The translations under genes were made by a program, and so were the position numbers. From JBBPYR01 sp038199755 (GTDB lineage Bacteria; Chloroflexota; Ktedonobacteria; Ktedonobacterales; Ktedonobacteraceae), in contig JBBPYR010000252.1 in assembly GCA_038199755.1 (NCBI GenBank), positions 1 to 20,673 on the forward strand: a stretch of DNA of 20,673 bases. The letters run 5' to 3'. The notes beneath the pieces are model-generated. The model made no database searches. It was not told where the DNA came from and was given only the letters and a program-made list of their open reading frames with translations. This document shows positions 1 through 7,269 of the stretch, piece by piece. The first letter of the stretch is position 1, and each line of letters starts with the position of its first letter.

Positions 1-100
1 GCACCGCTCAGCAAACCTTCTCTCCTATGAGTAATTATCAAGCATTAGCTATTATAGGCAATTCTATAGTAGAATAGAATGAGAGAGAAAGGAGTTCCCT

Positions 101-1036
101 TTGGCTAATGTTACACAACTTAATCCTGGCACATGGCAAATTTCACTGCCCTTCCAGGGTCAATACGATATTATCGGTACCTATCTGATCGCGGGTAATA
201 ACGAACTAGCCCTGATCGATCCGGGCCCCGGCAGCACGATTGAGGCATTACTGACATCAATTCGCGAGGCTGGTTTCGACCCAAAAGAGGTGACGCACCT
301 GCTAGCCACCCATATCCACCTGGATCACGCAGGTTCAGTGGGTTCGCTGCTACGCTACATGCCCAAGGCAAAGGTCTATGTCCATAGTAAGGGTGTGCCC
401 CATCTGGTTGACACCACAAAGGTTGTGGCGAGCGCGACACGTATCTATGGAGAGCGGATGCAAGAACTGTGGGGCGAGATCGAGCCGACGCCGAGTGAGC
501 GTATTCAGGCCCTTGAGGGCGGCACGGTGCTGAACGTCGCGGGTCGCCGTCTGGAGATCCACTATACACCAGGGCATGCCGTTCATCATGTAATCTTCTT
601 TGATGTCCACTCCGGTGAATTGTTCGCAGGTGATGTCGCAGGTGTACGGCTGCAAAAGATCGATTATGTGCGCCCACCCACACCACCACCTGATATTGAC
701 CTCGAAGCCTGGAATGAAAGCCTCGATACACTCAAAAAGCTGCGTCCCGATGTGCTGTACATCGCTCACTTCGGCCCAACGCGCAACGCCGCCTATCATA
801 TAGAGCAGTTGCGCAAACGCCTTAGCAAGTGGGGCGAGATCGTGCTTGATGCGATGCGTCGCGGCTATGAGGAGCAGGAGTTGATACCGCTCTTCATCAA
901 CAACACGCAATATGAATTAGAACGCGCTACAACCGAGCCTGATGCGGTGCAACGCTATGAAATCGCGGCCAACTACGCGATGACCGTACAAGGATACATG
1001 CGGTATTGGCAAAAGAAACATCCCGAAAGATTGTAG
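101..1036 (+). CDS. MBL-fold metallo-hydrolase (glyoxalase II-like)
   Basis: This is a soluble 311-residue protein of the metallo-beta-lactamase superfamily, probably a two-metal hydrolase; the substrate cannot be told from sequence. The HxHxDH signature is present as THIHLDH at residues 70-76 (H71, H73, D75, H76). Further metal ligands follow in order: H159 in TPGH, D178 in FAGD and H223 in IAHFG. The IDPGPG turn at residues 39-44 is typical of the fold. The C-terminal 80 or so residues are helical and may form the substrate-selecting cap. The start is TTG at 101, supported by AAAGGAG at 88-94 with a 6-nt spacer; no ATG alternative has a comparable ribosome binding site. The gene is convergent with the peptidase gene and ends just before a long hairpin. 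The family assignment is firm and the function is open. Confidence 0.93.
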   Translation: MANVTQLNPGTWQISLPFQGQYDIIGTYLIAGNNELALIDPGPGSTIEALLTSIREAGFDPKEVTHLLATHIHLDHAGSVGSLLRYMPKAKVYVHSKGVPHLVDTTKVVASATRIYGERMQELWGEIEPTPSERIQALEGGTVLNVAGRRLEIHYTPGHAVHHVIFFDVHSGELFAGDVAGVRLQKIDYVRPPTPPPDIDLEAWNESLDTLKKLRPDVLYIAHFGPTRNAAYHIEQLRKRLSKWGEIVLDAMRRGYEEQELIPLFINNTQYELERATTEPDAVQRYEIAANYAMTVQGYMRYWQKKHPERL

Positions 1037-1043
1037 AACACAG

Positions 1044-1100
1044 CAAAACGAGTCGAGCTATCCATGCAATAGTGGCATATGGATAGCTCGACTCGTTTTG
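1044..1100. terminator. Bidirectional hairpin terminator with perfect 22-bp stem
   Basis: Arms 1044-1065 and 1079-1100 are perfectly complementary over 22 bp, with a 13-nt loop. The stem closes with CAAAACG/CGTTTTG, so each strand ends its stem in a run of T. It lies 8 nt after the MBL stop and 12 nt from the stop of the convergent peptidase gene, the expected place for a shared rho-independent terminator. The stem is unusually long. Confidence 0.85.
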
Positions 1101-1111
1101 GTTGATTGCTT

Positions 1112-1729
1112 CTATACAGCGACGGTGGTACGCAACAAATATAAGGTGGACTCGGTGAAGTCAATCCACTTTTTCAGGCGCATGCCCTTGCCGTTAGTCA
1201 GGTCAGGCACCTCTTCGCGCAGTGGCGAGGCATGAATGAAGCCTGCGCGAATGGGCAGTTTGTTGGTGGCAATGTGGTGCAAGGTGGTATACATCACGTA
1301 GTTACAGAGGAACGCGCCCGCCGAGTCAGAGGGGGCGGCATTAAATTTGACGTTGGAGAGCAGTTCAACGATTTCTTCTACTGGCAATGTCGCGCTATAC
1401 GTATCGGGCCCACCCGCGACGACGGGCTCACCGTGTGGCTCATAGCCATCATTATCACCGCCATGGGGCGCGTTACAGCGATTGACGGCCTCACGCTCCA
1501 CACGCACGCCGACTGCCTCTCCCTGCCCCAGATTGAGTACCACGTCCGGCATGTACTCGTTGATGGCGGTAATCAGTGGCAATGCGGCGCGCTTGAAGGA
1601 TACGGGCAACACCACGCCCATAATCTCGGCATCCACAATCGTCGACCCGTCCAGGTGCCGCGCCGTTTCCCCACTGGGGTTGCGCTGCCATGGACCAAAC
1701 GGCTCAAAACCAGTTACCAGAATCTTCAT
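1112..1729 (-). CDS. pcp: Pyroglutamyl-peptidase I (pyrrolidone-carboxylate peptidase, C15)
   Basis: This 205-residue cytoplasmic cysteine peptidase would remove N-terminal pyroglutamate from peptides. The opening KILVTGFEPFG with NPSGE is the family N-terminus. The catalytic triad is visible: E78 in VEREAVN, C142 in AGAFLCN and H166 in GFIHASP. Length matches the family (about 200-215 aa). The ATG at 1729 has a near-perfect Shine-Dalgarno, AAGGAGGA at 1733-1740 on the minus strand. The gene is monocistronic: the 5' side is a 356-nt gap and the 3' side is the shared hairpin terminator. The role is probably peptide salvage, which would fit the peptide importer encoded further along, though the two are not linked. 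I see no disruption. Confidence 0.95.
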   Translation of the reverse strand: MKILVTGFEPFGPWQRNPSGETARHLDGSTIVDAEIMGVVLPVSFKRAALPLITAINEYMPDVVLNLGQGEAVGVRVEREAVNRCNAPHGGDNDGYEPHGEPVVAGGPDTYSATLPVEEIVELLSNVKFNAAPSDSAGAFLCNYVMYTTLHHIATNKLPIRAGFIHASPLREEVPDLTNGKGMRLKKWIDFTESTLYLLRTTVAV

Positions 1730-2085
1730 AGCTCCTCCTTATTGTCGGGTGCGTTAGGCACAAAGTTTTGCTCTGGCTTCATAGCAAGCAAGCTAGGCTG
1801 CAAATGAAGGCTTTCTCCTCTTGAAATTTGTCTCCCATTTCTCTGGGTCAGGTACATAAACAGTCTAGCATAGTTTCGTAGCAGCTAGCAATAAGCCTTC
1901 TGGCGAAGCGTAGACGATGCCTATGCAAAAATCACGATGCGGCCTTTACCCTTTAGGCTACTCCTCCCCCTCTACATTCCCCCTTTAGAAGGATGTAGTT
2001 TCTCTTCACGTTGGCTATAGTAAAGAACGGGGCGAACAAAAATATACACGCTCACATTTTGAGGTTCCACAGAAAGAGATCTATC
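1730..2085. other. Divergent intergenic region, no gene seen
   Basis: This 356-nt stretch lies between the divergent pcp and DJ-1 genes. It must hold promoters for both. I could not pick out a credible -35/-10 pair, hairpin or repeat. The open frame that extends the DJ-1 gene back to a TTG at 2011 lacks a ribosome binding site and is not family-like, so I treat it as non-coding. The pcp ribosome binding site lies at 1733-1740. Confidence 0.5.
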
Positions 2086-2763
2086 ATGGAAAACCAGTCA
2101 ACAACCCTGAAAAACACCGGTTCACATCACGCCGCTGTTGATACTACGCATACAAAACCTATACGCATCTTGCAAGTTGTGGCAAATCCTGCCAAATCTA
2201 GCACCACTGGCTGGCCCGTAGGCTTCTGGGCCGCTGAACTTTCGCACCCATATTATGAGTTCAGCGAGGCTGGCTATGATGTCACTATTGCCAGCCCTAA
2301 TGGTGGCAAGGTCGAGCTAGATGCCTTGAGTGATCCACGCGATCCAAGCAAGTGGTCGGCGGATGATCTGATCAGTATGGGCTTCCTCAACACCCCGGAA
2401 CTAGTAGCTCTTCTGGAGAACACGCCGAAGCTTTCCACCCTCGACTATAGCTCTTATGATGCGCTTGTCATCAGCGGTGGTCAGTCGCCCATGTTCACAT
2501 TCCGTGAGAACAAGGACCTGCACGATGCTATTCGTACATTCTATGAAGCAGAAAAGCCCGTTGCAGCCTTCTGTCACGGCGTTGCAGCCCTCGTTGACGC
2601 AACCCTCTCTGACGGCTCCGACCTCGTCACGGGCAAAACTGTTACTGGTTTTGCGGACGTTGAGGAAGACTACTCAGACCATGCTGCGGGCACTAAGATC
2701 ATGCCGTGGCGTCTGGCGCATTTTATGGTGAGGAATGGCATCTCGATACCGCACGTGCCTTGA
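2086..2763 (+). CDS. DJ-1/PfpI family protein (Hsp31-like), C-terminus frameshifted and shortened
   Basis: This 225-residue protein belongs to the DJ-1/PfpI/Hsp31 superfamily, usually annotated as type 1 glutamine amidotransferase-like; members act as glyoxalases, chaperones or deglycases. The expected triad is present: E51 in AAELSHPYY, C163 and H164 in AAFCHGVAAL. YDVTIASPNGG (64-74) and DALVISGG (125-132) are family blocks. After MPWR (about 206-209) the similarity stops and the frame ends in an unrelated NGISIPHVP. In relatives, as I recall them, some 35-40 residues with an ITGQ-type motif follow. In another frame, 2721-2795 encodes YGEEWHLDTARALIAQL and a stop, which looks like the family's last helix. 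The gene therefore seems to carry an internal deletion plus frameshift. ATG 2086 is preferred over TTG 2011; its ribosome binding site (AAGAG) is weak. Confidence 0.75.
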   Translation: MENQSTTLKNTGSHHAAVDTTHTKPIRILQVVANPAKSSTTGWPVGFWAAELSHPYYEFSEAGYDVTIASPNGGKVELDALSDPRDPSKWSADDLISMGFLNTPELVALLENTPKLSTLDYSSYDALVISGGQSPMFTFRENKDLHDAIRTFYEAEKPVAAFCHGVAALVDATLSDGSDLVTGKTVTGFADVEEDYSDHAAGTKIMPWRLAHFMVRNGISIPHVP

Positions 2764-2818
2764 TCGCCCAACTCGCCTCAAATAAAAAGCAGTAACACTT
2801 CAGTAGGGATTTCCCTCT

Positions 2819-4171
2819 CTAAAGCAAGTGCAGTTCCCTGGCTTTAGCAATGGCGTGCGTTCGACTCTCTACATCGAGCTTGCGATAAATGCTTTTGAGG
2901 TGAGACTTGACAGTGCTCAGAGCCACCACCATCTCTTTCGCGATGGCCGCATTAGAGAGGCCAGCCGCGAGATAGTGTAGCACCTCGGTTTCACGCTCTC
3001 CCAGTTTCTCTAGCAGAGGGTACTGCTCTTGCCGACGAGCCTTGTCCACTTCTTTTTGTGAGGAAGCCGCAGCACTGCTATCGGTGTGAGTGTATGCATC
3101 TAATAGTTTGTATACATAGCTTTGTAAGCTTCTCGTGGTGCTACTTCGTCCTCTACTCTGCTCTTGCCATTCTAGAAACTTTGGCAAAAGTTGAGCAACT
3201 CTGCGCCCCTCGTCAACAAACAACCGCAGGTATCCTTCGGGTTCGGCTAGTAGGAATGCCCGCTCCAGAGCAATAAACGCCTCGGTGGGCTGGTTCTGGG
3301 CATAGTTCGCCAGAGCTTGTAGGAGGAGAATTTCAATCACAACACCGTTGCGTTTGCCATTGAGTGCCGATTGTCGTAACCGCTCCAACAGGCCAACAAC
3401 TTCTTTTACCTTTCCCTGCGCCATTACTAAACGAGCTAGCGTTAGATACGCGAACTCGTGCATGTACGTAGGAGTATCATCAACGCGTAATGCACACTGC
3501 TCCAACCACACAAACGCGGGTGCAAGTTGGCCCTGAGCAAGCATTATTCGTGTTTGTTGTGCCGCAATTTGCAGAATTAACCAGGAAGATGCATTCTCAC
3601 GAGCAACCTCTGTGGCATGAGCCAGCACTTCCAAGGCGCGCTCACCTTCTCCTTGGGCATGTAATACGCGTGCCTGTAGGATGTAGCCTTCGAGTAAGAA
3701 GCGCAGGCCACCTTTGTTTTGTCCCAGTCGAATACCCTCTTCTAACCGCTGTGCCGCCTCCTCTAGCCTATTTCGTTGGTAAAGCAGTTCTCCCTCTTTC
3801 ACATACGTCTGACTCATAATCGGTAATTGCTGACAATTGTGACGAGCAGCAAACTTGAGTGACTCCTGGCAATAGTGTTCGGCGGAGCGGAGGGTGCCAT
3901 GCTCTATCTGCAGTTGTATCATCGTATTCAGTGCCAACAACACAGTATAGGTATTGCCAATGGCACGTCCCGTGGTGATTGTTTGCTTGAAGGCTTCGCT
4001 TGCCGCCTCATTATTTCCTTCTAGGCGATAAGCATGTCCCAGGTTGAGCGTGTTGATACTATTCAAGATAGAGTCGTCCGGCGGCAAATAGTGCAACGCT
4101 TGCTGTGACAACGCGAGCGTATGCTGAACATCGTTCGCGAAACGAGCTAGGGTAGCTTGCAAAATAGTCAC
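2819..4171 (-). CDS. LuxR-family regulator, MalT-like C-terminal part (TPR plus HTH), N-terminally truncated
   Basis: The 450-residue product matches the C-terminal half of MalT-type LuxR activators. TPR-like helical repeats run from residue 1 to about 350, for example SINTLNLGHAYRLEGN and NLIDS-like pairs of helices. A LuxR/GerE HTH covers residues 392-450, with ERETEVL, GLSNAAIAKEM, STVKSHLKSIYRKL and SRTHAIAKAREL. Whole MalT-like proteins are about 900 residues and carry a P-loop ATPase first; none is present here. The only start is a GTG at 4171 with no visible ribosome binding site, and an in-frame TAG lies 9 nt upstream (4181-4183). Only about 55 nt separate it from the divergent SDR gene, so the missing half is not nearby. 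The protein is either a constitutive short regulator or a decaying 5'-truncated gene. Confidence 0.8.
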   Translation of the reverse strand: MTILQATLARFANDVQHTLALSQQALHYLPPDDSILNSINTLNLGHAYRLEGNNEAASEAFKQTITTGRAIGNTYTVLLALNTMIQLQIEHGTLRSAEHYCQESLKFAARHNCQQLPIMSQTYVKEGELLYQRNRLEEAAQRLEEGIRLGQNKGGLRFLLEGYILQARVLHAQGEGERALEVLAHATEVARENASSWLILQIAAQQTRIMLAQGQLAPAFVWLEQCALRVDDTPTYMHEFAYLTLARLVMAQGKVKEVVGLLERLRQSALNGKRNGVVIEILLLQALANYAQNQPTEAFIALERAFLLAEPEGYLRLFVDEGRRVAQLLPKFLEWQEQSRGRSSTTRSLQSYVYKLLDAYTHTDSSAAASSQKEVDKARRQEQYPLLEKLGERETEVLHYLAAGLSNAAIAKEMVVALSTVKSHLKSIYRKLDVESRTHAIAKARELHLL

Positions 4172-4227
4172 TTCGTGTTTCTATATGTCAAAGGTTATGC
4201 AACCGTAGTCTAGAGAGGAAACATGTG

Positions 4228-4947
4228 ATGCCTGACTTACAAGGGAAAAAAGTGGTAATCATTGGGGGCAGTTCTGGTATCGGGCTAGCAACCACCAGAA
4301 CGGCTGCCGAGCAAGGGGCACTGGTGGTCGTCGCGGCACGCTCAGAAAAGAAATTGCAGCATGTGCGTGAGACGGTGCAGGGGAATATACAAACGCACCA
4401 GCTGGATGTGACAAACGAGCATGAGATACAACATTTTTTTGCTGCCATCGGTCAGTTTAATCATCTCGTCACCTCGGTGACAACCTCGTCACGTGGTGCA
4501 ATTCTCGATACCGAGGTAGCCACGGTGCGCCATTGGTTCGAGACGAAATTCTGGGGCCAATATACCGCCGCCAAGCACGGTGCAGGCTACCTGAATGCCA
4601 ACGGGTCTATCACGCTCTTTTCGGGTGCGGCCTCCAGCAAACCGGCGTTGGGCATGACAGCTATTGCCGCACAGAACGGCGCGGTTGAAGCCTTCGCACG
4701 CGCCCTGGCATTCGAGGTCGCGCCTTCGCGGGTGAATGTTATCTCGCCAGGCTTCATCGATACTCCCATGTGGGATCGCCTGAGCGAAGAGGAGCGTGGT
4801 GCCGTCTACACAACTATGGCACAACGACTACCTGTGGGCCGCGTGGGAACCGCCGAAGATTGCGCTCACGCGGTCCTCTTCCTGATGACCAACGAATTCG
4901 TGACCGGAACCGTTCTGCACGTCAACGGAGGCTCCTTACTGGTGTAA
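4228..4947 (+). CDS. SDR-family oxidoreductase lacking the YxxxK catalytic pair
   Basis: This is a short-chain dehydrogenase/reductase of 239 residues with a Rossmann fold. The dinucleotide-binding loop is GGSSGIG at residues 13-19, followed by VVVAARS and DVTNE. The late SDR signature RVNVISPGFIDTPMW is clear. The region that should hold Ser-(12)-Tyr-x-x-x-Lys reads SGAASSKPALGMTAIAAQ, so Tyr and Lys are replaced by Ala and Gln. I recall a recognised SDR subgroup with AAxNGAxE at this place, so this may be a family trait and not decay. It probably binds NAD(P), but the usual proton relay is missing. I chose ATG 4228 (AGGA at 4216-4219, 8-nt spacer) over the adjoining GTG 4225. A small hairpin (4958-4971) followed by TTTAAAAAG may act as a weak terminator. 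Confidence 0.88.
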   Translation: MPDLQGKKVVIIGGSSGIGLATTRTAAEQGALVVVAARSEKKLQHVRETVQGNIQTHQLDVTNEHEIQHFFAAIGQFNHLVTSVTTSSRGAILDTEVATVRHWFETKFWGQYTAAKHGAGYLNANGSITLFSGAASSKPALGMTAIAAQNGAVEAFARALAFEVAPSRVNVISPGFIDTPMWDRLSEEERGAVYTTMAQRLPVGRVGTAEDCAHAVLFLMTNEFVTGTVLHVNGGSLLV

Positions 4948-5139
4948 TAAACACATCAACCAAAAGTGGTTTAAAAAGCATAGTAATTCTGTTTGCCAAA
5001 TGGCGGTGAGGTTACGTTCTTATATACAATACGTTGCTCATGATAGATTTATGCAAATTGGTGGTTAGGTTGCCCACAAGGGGTTTCCTTTTGTAGATGT
5101 GTGGGAAATTATACGCTCACTAGTGAGGACTCCAAGCAC

Positions 5140-6495
5140 ATGAAGCATTTACGTTCGCTTTTTTCGGTGCCTGTTCTGAGTATTTTTGTTTTAGCTGTTA
5201 GCGTGCGCGTTATGTATAACAGGGTAGTTGCCAATGGCTATTATCCACTGCATGACTCTCAGACCTATCAGGCAATCGCGCTCAATATCTTACAAGAGCA
5301 TTGCTATTGTTACCTGCCACACCTCTCGACAGTTGATCGCGCTCCGCTGTGGCCGCTGCTGATTGCTGCTATTTATAGTGTATTTGGCGAACATGACATC
5401 ATGGTGCGTCTGCTCCTTTCGCTGGTCGGTGCTGGCACGTGTGTACTCGTTTACTACTTTGTACGGGACCTGTTTGGTTCGCGTATGGGTTTGATCGCGG
5501 GGCTGGCAGCAACCGTCTATCCGTTCCTGTTTATCTATGATGGCTGGCTGTATTCCGAGTCGCTGTACATCTTTTTGTTGTTCGCTTTCTGTTACGCTCT
5601 TTTTCGCCTGCAACGCACAGCGCGACCGAGCCGCGGTCTCATGCTGCTCAGTGGCATCTTGCTTGGACTGGTTTCGCTGACACGGCCGAATGGTTTAATT
5701 ATCCTGGGTCTTTTCATTGCCTGGGCGATGGTGCTGGGCATCGCAAAAGTGCAAACGTGGCGCACACTTCTACAGAGTGTTGTTCTGATTACGCTGATTA
5801 CGCTGGTAATTATTCTGCCGTGGACGATCCGCAATTATGTTGTAACCCATGCCTTGGTGCCCATTGCGACAGGTGATGGCAAAGTGTTGATTGGTGCATA
5901 TAATGACAAGGTTGATGACCCTAATCCGCAGGACCGTCAATATTACCAACAATACCTGGGCACATGGCTCAAACCGGAAGAGGTTGCCCCGCAGCTTGTG
6001 AAACAGTTTCCGACCAATTGTTCAGGCTCGTGCGAGGTTGCCCGCGACAGTGCGTATAAAGCAGCCGCGCTCAAGTGGATAGGTAGCCATCTTGACAAGT
6101 TGCCCCAAGTGTTTGCCCTGCATGCCGCTTATCTGTGGCAGATTACCTCAAGTGAGGCCGACTTCCCCTTCAACCGCTTCCCTGATCGCATCTACTCGAA
6201 ATTGACAATAGACCTGATGGAATTGTATACGCCACTCATCTTTTTGCTGGCCGCAATCGGCCTGATCGTAACACTACGTCGTTGGCGTGAGTTGCTCTTT
6301 ATCTACAGCATGATCGCGCTGACCTTCGTGCAATGTGTCGCACTCTACGGCTTTGCACGCTTCAGAGCACCTATCGAGCCCATGCTATTAGTGCTGGCCG
6401 CTGGTGCCGTGTGGTGGATGGTGACGCGCTTGCTGAAAAGACGAACAGGTGTGGAACGTACTGTGCCCGTTCCCGTTCTTGAGAAAATATCCTAA
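5140..6495 (+). CDS. GT-C membrane glycosyltransferase, family 39/PMT_2-like
   Basis: This 451-residue integral membrane protein resembles bacterial GT-C glycosyltransferases of the PMT_2/ArnT group, which transfer sugars from polyprenyl-phosphate donors outside the membrane. About ten hydrophobic segments are visible. HDSQTYQAIA (residues 38-47) gives an acidic residue in the first extracytoplasmic loop, the expected catalytic site. TVDRAPLWPLL, VRDLFGSRMGLIAGL and SLTRPNGLI follow, and RFRAPIEPMLLVLA near the C-terminus matches the family's end motif. Residues 242-340 form a soluble loop with two close cysteines (NCSGSC). The acceptor is unknown. ATG 5140 is preferred because AGGA (5126-5129) precedes it and the first TM begins soon after; an in-frame GTG at 5101 would add 13 polar residues and cannot be excluded. 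No neighbouring envelope-sugar genes are present. Confidence 0.85.
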   Translation: MKHLRSLFSVPVLSIFVLAVSVRVMYNRVVANGYYPLHDSQTYQAIALNILQEHCYCYLPHLSTVDRAPLWPLLIAAIYSVFGEHDIMVRLLLSLVGAGTCVLVYYFVRDLFGSRMGLIAGLAATVYPFLFIYDGWLYSESLYIFLLFAFCYALFRLQRTARPSRGLMLLSGILLGLVSLTRPNGLIILGLFIAWAMVLGIAKVQTWRTLLQSVVLITLITLVIILPWTIRNYVVTHALVPIATGDGKVLIGAYNDKVDDPNPQDRQYYQQYLGTWLKPEEVAPQLVKQFPTNCSGSCEVARDSAYKAAALKWIGSHLDKLPQVFALHAAYLWQITSSEADFPFNRFPDRIYSKLTIDLMELYTPLIFLLAAIGLIVTLRRWRELLFIYSMIALTFVQCVALYGFARFRAPIEPMLLVLAAGAVWWMVTRLLKRRTGVERTVPVPVLEKIS

Positions 6496-6584
6496 GCATG
6501 TTCTTGCTTTCCTTGGGAAATCTATCCTAGCATTTCTTGCTTTTTGTGAGTAGGAGTATACTACTAAATGGGCCATGTATAATA

Positions 6585-6593
6585 TGGTATACT
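6585..6593 (+). promoter_or_regulatory. Candidate extended -10 promoter for the receiver gene
   Basis: TGGTATACT fits an extended -10 (TGnTATAnT-like), about 110 nt before the ATG of the receiver gene. No good -35 lies 17 nt upstream. A TATAAT at 6578-6583 overlaps the same area. A second GTATAC at 6556-6561 makes a 31-nt spaced pair of GTATAC palindromes around it. Confidence 0.3.
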
Positions 6594-6702
6594 TCTTAAG
6601 GCATAATTGGACAAGCTCAATGAAGAGTATGATGGTAAGGAAGTGCCACTGCAATATCCTTGCCACGAGCAACACGTAAAGGGTAGGAAAAGTAGGAGAT
6701 TT

Positions 6703-7080
6703 ATGGGCAAACGTGTATTAGTTGTTGACGACGATCCTGGCATACAAGGAGCATTACAAGCCGCGTTGGAGCTTGAAAACTACGAAGTTGATATTGCGAG
6801 TAATGGGCTTGTCGCATTAGAAAAACTGACTGGAGAAAACGCCTTTCCTGATCTACTGCTACTAGATTTCATGATGCCCCAGATGGACGGTCATGATCTG
6901 ATAGTAGAGCTACAAAAGAGAGGATGGCACCAATCCTTTCCCATCCTTTTGATTTCGGCGGATATGCAAGCGAAGCAAAAAATGAAAGATATGCCCATTC
7001 GCGGCTTTATCGGCAAACCCTTCGAGCTAACCACCTTTTTGAACAAAGTGGAGGAACTGTTAGCTCTGAAATGCTTTTGA
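6703..7080 (+). CDS. Stand-alone response-regulator receiver domain (CheY-like)
   Basis: This 125-residue protein consists only of a receiver domain and has no output domain. The acidic pocket is D9-D11 (VVDDDPG), the phosphoacceptor is D55 in LLLLDFMMPQMDG, the switch Ser is S85 in ILLISAD, and the conserved Lys is K105 in GKPFE. All residues needed for phosphotransfer are present. The start is ATG 6703 with AGGAG at 6694-6698; the frame is open back to a TTG at 6607, but those 32 residues are not family-like. No kinase is adjacent on the same strand, so its partner is unknown. Such orphan receivers act in phosphorelays or through protein contacts. The gene stands alone between the glycosyltransferase and the molybdoprotein. 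Confidence 0.93.
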   Translation: MGKRVLVVDDDPGIQGALQAALELENYEVDIASNGLVALEKLTGENAFPDLLLLDFMMPQMDGHDLIVELQKRGWHQSFPILLISADMQAKQKMKDMPIRGFIGKPFELTTFLNKVEELLALKCF

Positions 7081-7169
7081 GCGAACACATCCTAATGGGA
7101 ACCAAATAAGCTTCTGGCAGAAACAAATAACGTTCATTTGACATGAGGCGATATCTGAGCAAGTTGTCG

Positions 7170-7178
7170 TGGTACAAT
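7170..7178 (+). promoter_or_regulatory. Candidate extended -10 promoter for the molybdoprotein gene
   Basis: TGGTACAAT fits an extended -10 and lies about 92 nt before ATG 7270. A TTGACA at 7138-7143 is too far away (29 nt) to be its -35. Between it and the gene, TCACAC-tcgg-GTGTGA (7236-7251) is a perfect 6-bp inverted repeat just ahead of the ribosome binding site and could be an operator or a small hairpin. Confidence 0.3.
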
Positions 7179-7269
7179 AATATGAGAAATTCAAGGAACG
7201 TTTATCATACCGTAGGGTAATAGGACTTTTTGGTATCACACTCGGGTGTGAAGAGATGTAAGGATATTT

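Noticed and set aside
1232..1807. 191-residue plus-strand open frame across pcp
   Set aside because: It is antisense to a peptidase gene with all catalytic residues and a strong ribosome binding site; the frame has no family-like motif.
6607..6702. N-terminal extension of the receiver gene from TTG 6607
   Set aside because: It is polar and not family-like; ATG 6703 has its own ribosome binding site and starts exactly at the receiver fold.
7138..7178. TTGACA (7138-7143) with TACAAT (7173-7178) as a standard sigma-70 promoter
   Set aside because: The spacer is 29 nt, too long; the TACAAT box is only usable as an extended -10.
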